A stretch of DNA of 8,842 nucleotides from Chloroflexota bacterium (GTDB lineage Bacteria > Chloroflexota > UBA6077 > CF-72), in NCBI GenBank assembly GCA_019247135.1, contig JAFAPL010000521.1:1-8842 (forward strand), written 5' to 3'. The notes under the pieces are model-generated. The model was not told the DNA's origin. It did no database searches and was given only the letters and a program-made list of their open reading frames with translations. Of the stretch, positions 1 through 6,341 are shown piece by piece. Position 1 is the first letter of the stretch; every line of letters begins with the position of its first letter. Both the position numbers and the translations under genes were made by a program.

Positions 1-1356
1 TTCCCCCACGTAGAACGCGAGCACTGGCCCGTTGGTGCCCGCCACCGGCCCGGACCCGACGGCCGCCACCACCGCGGGCATGCCGTTGGGCGCGGAGTCG
101 AGCGCTACGACGCGCGGGAGCGCGAGCGCGCAGATGATTGCTGTCGCGGCGCCCAGCACGAGATCCCTGCGGCGGCCCGCCAGCCGGGCGAGCGCGGCAA
201 GCGCGAGCGCGGCGGCGAGCATCACCCACGGGATCGCCAGCGAGAAATGGCGCATGCGCACCTCGCCGGTCGAGTACACGCTATAGAGCGCAAGCGGAAC
301 CAGAAGCGAGCCCGCGAGCAGCATGTCGATGCGCCGGAGCCGCTCGAGATGCCGGAGTTGCACGACCACCTGGACAATTCCGATCACGAACAAGCCGAGC
401 ACCACGAGTCCGTCCATCAGGCCCAGGTCGACGAAATACGTCGGCCACTCGTCAGGCCGCCATCGGTCCGGCGCGTTCATGCGCGCGAAGGCGGCGAGTT
501 GCTGGCCGTAATCGAGAAATTCCGTCGGCACCCCGGCCGCCCGGCCGACGCCGCGCGCCACCAGGTACGCCGCCTCGATCACCGCGAGTGGCGCCGCGAA
601 GCCGAGTCCGATCAACACTCCGCGTTTGACCAGGTGCCGCCAACCGGCCCAGTGCGCCAGCTCGGCGATGAACAGCACCACGGGAAGGTATCCGATGCGG
701 TTGTTGCACGTGAACGCCAGGCCGAACACGACCCCCGCCAGCAACAACCCGCGCGTCCTGCGGGCGCGGACGTAGAGGAGGGATCCGAGGGTCGCGAAGA
801 ACAGCCCGTCGGCCTCGACCAGCGGCTCGCGCGAGTACACCAGGTGCTGGCCGGAGACGGCGAGGAACAGGGCCGCGGGGATGGCCACGCGTGGGCCCCA
901 ACCGTGCATGCCGAGGGCGTATGTCGCGGCCACCGTACCGATGCCCGAGAGCGCCGAAACGATGGTGCCCGCGAACGCCGTTTTGCCCAGCAGCAGCATC
1001 GACGCGGCGACCAGCAGCGCGTGCCCCGGCTTGGCAATGTCTGGCGGGTGCGCGTCGGTGCCCTGCGCCGTTGCCTCGGCGACCCGCTGCAGGGGTCCCG
1101 CGGAGCCGCTTGTGGCGAGCGCGGTGGCGGCGCGCTGAGCGGCGCTGGCCAGGAACGCCCCCTCACCCAGGTACACGCCGGAGTCGAAGTACAGCACGGG
1201 CTGGCCGGGCAATCCCCAGAGGCGGATCACGGCCGCGAGCAGCACGATCAGCGCACCCGCTGCCCATGACGCGCGCGGCGTGTGCGCGCGCCTCGGCGCG
1301 ACTGGCGCCTGGGTCCTCGTGATCGCCTGGTGCGTTGCGACCTGAGTGCTCGTCAT
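1..1356 (-). CDS. GT39/PMT-like integral membrane glycosyltransferase, C-terminus cut by window edge
   Basis: Translating the minus strand from ATG 1356 gives 452 residues with no stop, open to the left edge. The N-terminus has a short cytoplasmic tail, a first membrane segment (about 32-48) and an extracytoplasmic loop with FDSGVYLGEG at 57-66. This is where GT39 (ArnT, PMT, PMT_2) enzymes carry their catalytic acidic residue, here D58. A second loop motif, KPGHALL (109-115), and YSREPLVEADGLFF (174-187) before the next helices also fit the family. About ten hydrophobic segments follow, to about 416, where an outer soluble part may begin. Such enzymes take a sugar from a polyprenyl-phosphate donor and transfer it on the outer face of the membrane. 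The acceptor cannot be told from the sequence. A weak AGGCGA Shine-Dalgarno-like stretch precedes the ATG. The gene stands 163 bp after the GT2 gene and probably has its own promoter. Family call is good, substrate unknown. Confidence 0.85.
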   Translation of the reverse strand, partial: MTSTQVATHQAITRTQAPVAPRRAHTPRASWAAGALIVLLAAVIRLWGLPGQPVLYFDSGVYLGEGAFLASAAQRAATALATSGSAGPLQRVAEATAQGTDAHPPDIAKPGHALLVAASMLLLGKTAFAGTIVSALSGIGTVAATYALGMHGWGPRVAIPAALFLAVSGQHLVYSREPLVEADGLFFATLGSLLYVRARRTRGLLLAGVVFGLAFTCNNRIGYLPVVLFIAELAHWAGWRHLVKRGVLIGLGFAAPLAVIEAAYLVARGVGRAAGVPTEFLDYGQQLAAFARMNAPDRWRPDEWPTYFVDLGLMDGLVVLGLFVIGIVQVVVQLRHLERLRRIDMLLAGSLLVPLALYSVYSTGEVRMRHFSLAIPWVMLAAALALAALARLAGRRRDLVLGAATAIICALALPRVVALDSAPNGMPAVVAAVGSGPVAGTNGPVLAFYVGE

Positions 1357-1409
1357 CGCGGTCGCCTGTTCATCGGTGCCTGTTTCGGACGGACGGCCGC
1401 CCGCGCGCA

Positions 1410-1438
1410 ATCATTACCGCGTCCAAGCGTAATCGCAA
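1410..1438 (-). promoter_or_regulatory. Candidate sigma-70-like promoter for the GT39 gene
   Basis: On the minus strand TTGCGA (1438-1433) is followed after 17 nt by AATGAT (1415-1410). Each hexamer matches the sigma-70 consensus at four of six positions. It lies in a locally AT-richer patch, would start transcription about 45 nt before ATG 1356, and sits directly downstream of the 12-bp repeats. It was found by eye only. Promoter consensus in the unknown host may differ, so this is a suggestion. Confidence 0.3.
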
Positions 1439-1440
1439 AC

Positions 1441-1497
1441 CGTCACGTAGACCGTCACGTGGACAGGTAAAAGCGTCACGTGAAGCGTCACGCGCGT
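1441..1497. repeat. Four 12-bp direct repeats (CGTCACGT core) in the intergenic region
   Basis: On the plus strand the units are CGTCACGTAGAC (1441-1452), CGTCACGTGGAC (1453-1464), a 9-bp spacer, CGTCACGTGAAG (1474-1485) and CGTCACGCGCGT (1486-1497). All four share CGTCACG and the first three share CGTCACGT. Units two and three contain the palindrome CACGTG, and unit three contains TCACGTGA. Start-to-start distances are 12, 21 and 12 bp, roughly one or two helical turns. The array lies just upstream of the candidate -35 of the GT39 gene, where an activator or a cooperative regulator would bind. The repeats are directly visible; the operator role is inference. Confidence 0.6.
1469..1494 (-). 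terminator. Weak stem-loop candidate after the GT2 gene
   Basis: On the minus strand, CGCGTGA (1494-1488) can pair with TCACGTG (1483-1477) around a CGCT loop, with one G-T wobble. TTTT (1472-1469) follows four bases later. It lies about 26 nt past the GT2 stop, so it could end the upstream operon. The stem is short, the T run is only four and displaced, and the same bases belong to the 12-bp repeats. The pairing may therefore be a by-product of their palindromic core. Confidence 0.2.
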
Positions 1498-1519
1498 TAC
1501 GAATTCATTAAATCTGCAC

Positions 1520-2320
1520 CTAGCGCGGCACATTGCGCAGAATCCCCTCGCGGTGACGCGGCGCCAGCACGTCTTCAAGTCGCGCCGTGAATTGACGACT
1601 CGGTACCACGTGCAGCCGATGCATCTCGTACCGAAGCACGAGCTTCAGCACCTCCAGCCCGTATTCCACGCTCCTGGAGAAGTTCACGGACGAAGCCTCG
1701 CGAAAGTAGCGCGTCGGCACCGGGATTTCCGCGACACGGAAGCGCCAGGACACCGCCTGCGCCATGATCTCCTGGTCGAATACGAAGTCGTCCGAGTTCA
1801 GCAGGAACGGCAGCGTTTCCAGCAACCGCCGACTGTACGCCCGAAAGCCTGTGTGGTACTCGGACAGGTTTAGCCCGAAGGCAAGGTTTTCGACCTCGGT
1901 CAGGAAACGATTCGACACGAATTTCCACCAGGGCATACCGCCAGACAGCGCGGTCCCACTCAGAAAACGCGAGCCGAGCACGATGTCGGCGCGGCCGTCG
2001 AGGATCGGCTGAATCATATGGGGGACCAGCGTCGAGTCGTACTGGTTATCGGGGTGGACCATGACGACCACGTCGGCGCCACTGCGAAGCGCTTCGAGGT
2101 AGCACGTTTTCTGATTGCCGCCGTAGCCGCGATTCTGAACGTGGACCACGACCTTGAGCCCCAGGCGTTCGGCAATGTCGACCGTGTCGTCGTGGCTGAC
2201 GTCATCGACGAGGATGACTTCGTCGACGATGTCCATCGCCAGACCGCGATACGTCGCCTCGAGGGTCCTGGCAGCGTTGTACGCCGGCATCACGACCACG
2301 ACGCGCTTGCCGTCTTTCAC
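1520..2320 (-). CDS. GT2 family glycosyltransferase, polyprenyl-phosphate sugar synthase-like
   Basis: The 266-residue product starts at GTG 2320. That codon overlaps the TGA of the upstream ATPase gene as GTGA, and VVVVMPAYNAARTLEATY follows within a few residues, as expected for an N-terminal GT-A fold. Longer readings in this frame extend 132 residues into the ATPase gene and are not credible. Visible motifs are VDD (38-40) for nucleotide-sugar binding, NRGYGGNQK (63-71), HPDNQYD (89-95) at the metal-binding DxD position, LGSRF (115-119) and HTGFRAY (156-162). No membrane helix is evident, so it resembles soluble DPM1-type enzymes that load a sugar onto polyprenyl phosphate. That product is what GT39 enzymes use, and one lies just downstream. 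A direct role in building the glycan chain is the alternative. Fold call is secure; donor and acceptor are unknown. Confidence 0.9.
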   Translation of the reverse strand: MKDGKRVVVVMPAYNAARTLEATYRGLAMDIVDEVILVDDVSHDDTVDIAERLGLKVVVHVQNRGYGGNQKTCYLEALRSGADVVVMVHPDNQYDSTLVPHMIQPILDGRADIVLGSRFLSGTALSGGMPWWKFVSNRFLTEVENLAFGLNLSEYHTGFRAYSRRLLETLPFLLNSDDFVFDQEIMAQAVSWRFRVAEIPVPTRYFREASSVNFSRSVEYGLEVLKLVLRYEMHRLHVVPSRQFTARLEDVLAPRHREGILRNVPR

Positions 2321-3561
2321 TGCCGCGCCAGGTTTGTGGGTAGTCGCAGCCCAGGCACGTGTGTCTCGCCCTCGTTCGACCGCACTCGCCAATCGTAAGG
2401 GACGGCCAGAAACCCACCACGCGACTTCGTCGCGCCGACTGGACTGGAGCTCCCGAACTCCTCCAGATCGGTGCGGACTCGGAAGGCGGCGACGGATTGC
2501 GGCAACGCCCAGGCGGAAGTCCCCGCGTGCGCGAGCAACACTTCGACGCGGTAGAGGCCGGGCAGCACTGGCAGAGACGCGAACGCGCACTCCAACTCGT
2601 GCGCGCCAGTTTCCCATCTCGGAAAGGCTTGCGAGCGAGCCGAGAACAACGGCGCGTAATCGCCACGGACGGTGACCGTGCACGTCACGTCCGTTACGCC
2701 GGTCCGCGCCAGGCAACGCAGGCGGACCCGCAGCGGCTCACCGTGATCGAAGTCGGTGCACAGATCGCCGTGGCTGTTCAGCAGCGTGGCTTCGTCCAGA
2801 CCGAGCGCTTCCGTTGCGGGCAGAGCCGACGCGTCTTGGACCAGCGAGGCATCCACGGCGTCCAGGTACGCGCGCACCACGTCGGCCGTTGGTCCATGCA
2901 TTCGAACCGTTCCGTGGTCGAGCCAGAGCACACGCTGGCACATCATCTCGATCGCGGACAGATTGTGCGACACGAACAGGATCGCCCGGCCGCTGTCGCG
3001 GAACGACAGCATCTTGCGAATTGATCGATCCTGAAATGCCACGTCGCCGACTGACAAAACCTCGTCGACGAGCAGAATGTCGGGATCGACGTGCGCGGCC
3101 ACCGCGAACCCGAGCCGCGCGTACATGCCTGACGAGTACCGCTTCAACGGCGTGTCGATAAATGGACCCAGCTCGGCGAACTCGACGATCTCGTCGAAGC
3201 GAACACGCACCTCGCGCCGCGACAGCCCGAGGATGACGCCGTTGAGGAAGATGTTTTCGCGTCCAGTGAGCTCGGGATGGAAGCCGGCTCCGAGGTTGAT
3301 CAGCGACGCGAGCCGACCCTGCGTATGTACGCGGCCGCGCGTTGGGCGGGTAATGCCAGCCAGCAGTTTCAGAATTGTGGTCTTGCCGGCGCCGTTATGT
3401 CCGATGAGACCCACCGACTCACCCGACTCGATCCGCAGATCCAGATCGCGTACGGCGAATAGCTCGCTGTCTCGGCCGCGGAGGAATCCAAACAATGACG
3501 GGTGACCGCCGATGTGGTAGCGCTTGGAAACGTATTCGAGCGCGACCCGCGTGGCGGACAC
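2317..3561 (-). CDS. Second Wzt-type polysaccharide ABC exporter ATPase with C-terminal domain
   Basis: The 414-residue product starts at GTG 3561, 8 nt after the aldo/keto reductase stop. The ABC fold begins at once with VALEYVSKRY. The ATPase part has Walker A GHNGAGKT (54-61), the signature YSSGMYARL (142-150), Walker B DILLVDE (161-167), and the switch histidine H199 in FVSHN. The sequence YSSGM with VDEVLSVGD is typical of the Wzt/TagH branch. Residues about 250-414 form a beta-rich C-terminal domain of the kind that binds the exported glycan in Wzt, including VTVRGDYAPLF (296-306) and LPGLYRVEV (333-341). About 24 residues follow the VPYDWR motif (387-392). Its ATPase part closely resembles the other ATPase in this window (59 of 72 identical over 48-119), but the C-terminal domains differ strongly. 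No second permease is seen here, so its partner is either the Wzm at 7500-8351 or lies outside. Confidence 0.9.
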   Translation of the reverse strand: MSATRVALEYVSKRYHIGGHPSLFGFLRGRDSELFAVRDLDLRIESGESVGLIGHNGAGKTTILKLLAGITRPTRGRVHTQGRLASLINLGAGFHPELTGRENIFLNGVILGLSRREVRVRFDEIVEFAELGPFIDTPLKRYSSGMYARLGFAVAAHVDPDILLVDEVLSVGDVAFQDRSIRKMLSFRDSGRAILFVSHNLSAIEMMCQRVLWLDHGTVRMHGPTADVVRAYLDAVDASLVQDASALPATEALGLDEATLLNSHGDLCTDFDHGEPLRVRLRCLARTGVTDVTCTVTVRGDYAPLFSARSQAFPRWETGAHELECAFASLPVLPGLYRVEVLLAHAGTSAWALPQSVAAFRVRTDLEEFGSSSPVGATKSRGGFLAVPYDWRVRSNEGETHVPGLRLPTNLARQ

Positions 3562-3569
3562 GAGACGCC

Positions 3570-4511
3570 CTACGGCTCGGACGAGACGCGATCGAGCTGC
3601 TCGACCTCGTCTGTGCTGAGTCGCCAACCGAGCGCGCCGGCGTTCTCTCGGGCCTGCTCAGCCGACTTGGCGCCCGGGATGGGAATCGCGCCGTGGCAGA
3701 TCACCCAATTCAGCGCTACCTGGGCAGGCGTCCAATTCCTGGTGTGCGCGATCTCGCGCACGGTCGGCAGCGTGCGCCAGGCGTTTTGCAGCTTGCCGCC
3801 AGCCTGAACGCGCCGTCGCAGTGGAGGTGGATTGTCAGGCGAATAGCGTCCGCCGAGCAGACCCTGTGCAAGCGGACTGTACGCGATGACCTGAACACCG
3901 AGCTCCTCACACGCGCGCAGAAGGCCGTCCTGCTCAGGCCCGCGGTGCAGGAGGCTGTATTGGACCTGGTTCGTGCTCAGCTGCACGCCACGTCGAAGAA
4001 GCGCCGCGTGCATCTTGCGCATCTTGCGCGGTCCGAAATTTGACACTCCAACGCGTCGAGTTAGACCGGATTCCACCGCCGCCGCGAGCTCGTCGGCCCA
4101 GACGGTGTTCGCGAGTGGCAGGGGCCAGTGAATCTGATAGAGCTCGACGTGATCGAGCCCGAGCCGCTCGAGGCTGGACTCGAGCGCGCGCAGCAACGAC
4201 CCGCGCACGAACAGGCGACCTGGGTAAGGGAAGAATTTGGTCGCGACCGCGACTGTGGCTCCAGACTCGCGGATGAAGCCTCCGACCAGTCGTTCAGACT
4301 CGCCCCTGCCATAAATCTCGGCCGTGTCGAACAAACGGATGCCGCAACCGAGCGCCGCGTCGAACGCTGCGCGGACCTCGGATGCGCCGTACTCGCTACC
4401 GTACCCCCACACGGCGCGGTCGCCCCATTCCCACGTTCCGACTCCGAGTTCGCCCAGGTCGGCCAAGCTGTTGTTCGAGCCGTAGGAGTCAGTCGATGGG
4501 CGGGCCGGCAA
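3570..4511 (-). CDS. Aldo/keto reductase
   Basis: The 313-residue product matches the AKR (beta/alpha)8-barrel family in length and order of motifs. ELGVGTWEWGDR (21-32) lies at the first strand. The catalytic tetrad is complete as D62 and Y67 (FDTAEIYG), K92 (ATKFF) and H128 (YQIHWP). NFG (158-160), NQVQYSLL (181-188) and IPGAKSAEQARENAGA (278-293), the NADP-binding end, also fit. It should reduce a carbonyl, or oxidise an alcohol, with NADPH in the cytoplasm; the substrate cannot be read from the sequence. The first possible start is TTG 4511, because an in-frame stop lies not far upstream. It overlaps the preceding gene by 23 nt and lacks a clear Shine-Dalgarno; TTG 4466 is an alternative. 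Its place inside the export operon suggests a sugar or lipid precursor as substrate, but that is inference. Confidence 0.9.
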   Translation of the reverse strand: MPARPSTDSYGSNNSLADLGELGVGTWEWGDRAVWGYGSEYGASEVRAAFDAALGCGIRLFDTAEIYGRGESERLVGGFIRESGATVAVATKFFPYPGRLFVRGSLLRALESSLERLGLDHVELYQIHWPLPLANTVWADELAAAVESGLTRRVGVSNFGPRKMRKMHAALLRRGVQLSTNQVQYSLLHRGPEQDGLLRACEELGVQVIAYSPLAQGLLGGRYSPDNPPPLRRRVQAGGKLQNAWRTLPTVREIAHTRNWTPAQVALNWVICHGAIPIPGAKSAEQARENAGALGWRLSTDEVEQLDRVSSEP

Positions 4512-5334
4512 AAGGCACCGTGTGATCGAACGAGCTCACGACGCCTGTGCGTCGATTCCGCATCAGGATGAATCCGGGCAGCTTGTACGCCGACCAGATG
4601 CGCAGTGACCCGAATCCGCCTTCGGGTTCGAGCAGCATGCGAGCACCTGGGACGCATTCCTCGAGATCGAACGTTCGGGGCAGGCGGGTGTCGATGCTCA
4701 GAGCTGCCGAGTGCAGCATCTTGCCAGATGGCGCGAACAGGTCCAGCCGAAGCTCGGTCGGTCGGGGATGGTAGTTCAGCAACAGGATTGAGCTGGCGTA
4801 CTCGGCGTTGGCGGCGATACCGGGCCAATGCTGCCACTTGCCGCTCATCACGCGTTTGGTGGTCCCGCCCTTGAAGACGAAACCCGGCACCGACCCGCTG
4901 AGCGTGCTGTCGTCCGCGTAAAACTCGAGCCAGGAGTCAATCCACGGGAAGGCGCTCGGCGGCTCGTCGAGACTGCGCGCCGTGATTTCTACCAGACCCT
5001 CGAACGAAGGAAGATCCCGGGCGGCAAGCAGGTCCGTGCTTTCGTAGCGGAAAATCTGATCACCAGCAAATGGCTCGGAAATAAAGGTATGGATCGGGTC
5101 AGCGGCTCCGCGAAAGAACTTCAGCGTGACCGCGAATCGCTCGTGCGGATTGATCGTGTTGCCCAGCGGGACGACGTTGATCCGACTGTGCCGGACTCCA
5201 TCGTCGACGAACCAGCCGATGACCGGCAGCCAGTCTGGACTCGAGCGCCGCGCGACGCGCTGCGGCTGCGACTCGGTATACGGCAGGCCGCCCGATGGCC
5301 TGGTGGCCGTGGCAGGTGGTGCGGCAACGCTCAT
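4489..5334 (-). CDS. Unrecognised beta-rich protein (281 aa), possible paralogue of its upstream neighbour
   Basis: I do not recognise a family. ATG 5334 is preceded by a strong AAGGAG Shine-Dalgarno (5348-5343) with 8-nt spacing that overlaps the stop of the previous gene, so the start is well supported. There is no signal peptide or membrane helix, so it is probably cytoplasmic. After an alanine/proline-rich first 30 residues it alternates short hydrophobic strands with loops, as in two beta-sandwich halves (about 50-160 and 175-272). The second half has LLLNYHPRPTELRLDLF (184-200), then a PSGK turn, and ends in LPGFILMRNRRTG (252-264) and FDH (269-271). This layout parallels the 263-residue neighbour: WLEFYADD near 135 corresponds to YLHWYND there, and the closing motif also matches. 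A glycan-binding or scaffold role would fit the context but is unproven. Confidence 0.75.
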   Translation of the reverse strand: MSVAAPPATATRPSGGLPYTESQPQRVARRSSPDWLPVIGWFVDDGVRHSRINVVPLGNTINPHERFAVTLKFFRGAADPIHTFISEPFAGDQIFRYESTDLLAARDLPSFEGLVEITARSLDEPPSAFPWIDSWLEFYADDSTLSGSVPGFVFKGGTTKRVMSGKWQHWPGIAANAEYASSILLLNYHPRPTELRLDLFAPSGKMLHSAALSIDTRLPRTFDLEECVPGARMLLEPEGGFGSLRIWSAYKLPGFILMRNRRTGVVSSFDHTVPFAGPPID

Positions 5335-5346
5335 GCGACCGGCTCC

Positions 5347-6138
5347 TTAAAGATGTTGGGCGCGCCAGGTTCCGAGGCGCTGATTGGCGACGAAGTAGTA
5401 ATACATCGCCGGCTGGCGGTTGTTGCCGAAGTAGAGCACGCCGGCGCGGTCGCCCAGAAACCCGCGCATGTTTTCGAATACACGATCGACAGCAAGAAAG
5501 CGCGAGCCGTTGGCTGGCACCCGGACGGCGGCTTCGAGCGAGTGTCCGTCGGCATCCTTGAGCAGCATCGTTGAGGTGTACGGCTGTGCATCCAGGTTCG
5601 TGATGGCCAGGTGGACGCGGTACTCGTCACTGTCCTGGACGTTCGGAACGGTCCAGTAGCCGCCCACGGCGGGAATCGTGAGTCCGAACTTCTCGTGCGA
5701 TGACGTGAGGCACCGGTCGTTGTACCAGTGGAGGTACGCCCGGGACGATCCGAGCTGCGGCCCTTCGAAGTCCACCTGGACCATGCCCGATTGGACGTGT
5801 CCCCGCAGGTGCAGCGGCAGCAGGTCTCTCAGTTCGACCACAAGCGAGGCATTGCGCGCCAGGTTGTAGCGTTTGGCGACGACGGCGGCACCGTCTGAGC
5901 CGAACAGGCGGACAACGACGCTGATGGGTTGGCACAGCCGCGGCGCCTCGGGCACTTCCAGGTTCGAGACGAACACGCGCGTGCGCATGTCCGCGGCGTC
6001 GCGATACCACGAGGCCATGCGGCGTGGGTGCTCGCGCCAGCTCTGACGAATTCGCCACTCCCGGGCCTGGCGGACGGGCCACGACTCGCGTAGCAGCGGC
6101 GATTGGCGCACGACGTGACGCGCGAGATCCAGTGCCAT
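5347..6138 (-). CDS. Unrecognised protein (263 aa), basic N-terminus and beta-rich body
   Basis: I do not recognise a family. ATG 6138 lies 2 nt after the stop of the iron-sulfur mini-protein gene (TGAGCATG), so translation is probably coupled. The first 50 residues are helical-looking and rich in arginine and tryptophan. From about 52 the protein is beta-rich in two halves: 52-160 with RVFVSNLEVP and YLHWYNDRCLTSSHE (135-149), and 172-263 with ITNLDAQPYTSTMLLKDADG (179-198) and YYYFVANQRLGTWRAQH (246-262). Aromatic residues cluster at 136-139, 161-162 and 246-249, which would suit carbohydrate stacking. No signal peptide or membrane helix is seen. Halves and motifs line up by eye with the next gene's product, suggesting an old tandem duplication. 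The pairing HWY...SHE could be a functional site; this is speculative. Confidence 0.75.
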   Translation of the reverse strand: MALDLARHVVRQSPLLRESWPVRQAREWRIRQSWREHPRRMASWYRDAADMRTRVFVSNLEVPEAPRLCQPISVVVRLFGSDGAAVVAKRYNLARNASLVVELRDLLPLHLRGHVQSGMVQVDFEGPQLGSSRAYLHWYNDRCLTSSHEKFGLTIPAVGGYWTVPNVQDSDEYRVHLAITNLDAQPYTSTMLLKDADGHSLEAAVRVPANGSRFLAVDRVFENMRGFLGDRAGVLYFGNNRQPAMYYYFVANQRLGTWRAQHL

Positions 6139-6140
6139 GC

Positions 6141-6341
6141 TCAGCCCAATGCCGTCCCGAACTTGTGGCCGTGTTCCGCGACGAGGTCGTCGAGGTCACC
6201 TTCGCAGCCGAAGCAGGTGACGCACGCGCGTGTCGTCTGCCGCAATTCCTTGAGATCGCGAACGTGCGGGATCGTGGCGATGATCTCGTCGCGAGTGATC
6301 CATTCACAGAAACACAGGATGTTCTGGTCGTCGTCCTGCAC
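6141..6341 (-). CDS. Bfd-like [2Fe-2S]-binding small protein
   Basis: The 66-residue product starts at GTG 6341, whose first base is the last base of the upstream ATPase stop (TAGTG), a stop-restart arrangement. A longer reading of this frame to 6515 only adds an arginine-rich shadow of the ATPase gene. The body follows the BFD ([2Fe-2S]-binding, bacterioferritin-associated ferredoxin) pattern. ILCFCEWITRDEI (8-20) gives the first ligand pair C10 and C12. The helix HVRDLKELRQTT follows, then CVTCFGCEGDLDDLV (40-54) gives the second pair C43 and C46. C12 to C43 leaves 30 residues, close to E. coli Bfd, and the aligned glycine position is replaced by an extra cysteine, C40. Bfd-like domains pass electrons or sense redox state or iron. 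Why one sits in a glycan export operon is not known to me. The fold call is good; the role is open. Confidence 0.8.
   Translation of the reverse strand: MQDDDQNILCFCEWITRDEIIATIPHVRDLKELRQTTRACVTCFGCEGDLDDLVAEHGHKFGTALG

Noticed and set aside
452..1166. Two minus-strand open frames (452-901 and 612-1166) inside the GT39 gene
   Set aside because: Both are arginine/proline-rich out-of-frame readings. The in-frame GT39 translation runs unbroken from 1356 to 1, so they do not indicate frameshifts.
247..1269. Long plus-strand open frame of 340 codons
   Set aside because: It is rich in His, Glu, Gln and Arg without domain motifs and lies opposite the GT39 frame, whose translation shows membrane helices and family motifs. 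It is an antisense shadow.
1441..1497. CRISPR array or replication iterons
   Set aside because: Units are only 12 bp with no unique spacers of CRISPR length, and no replication initiator gene is present. A regulatory site is the more economical reading.
2321..2716. N-terminal extension of the GT2 gene by 132 codons
   Set aside because: It lies wholly within the ATPase gene, is arginine-rich and lacks GT2 motifs. GTG 2320 forms a GTGA junction and places the fold start correctly.
4828..5574. Plus-strand open frame of 248 codons
   Set aside because: It is antisense to the end of one beta-rich gene and most of the other, with no recognisable motif or ribosome binding site; the minus-strand genes have coupled junctions.
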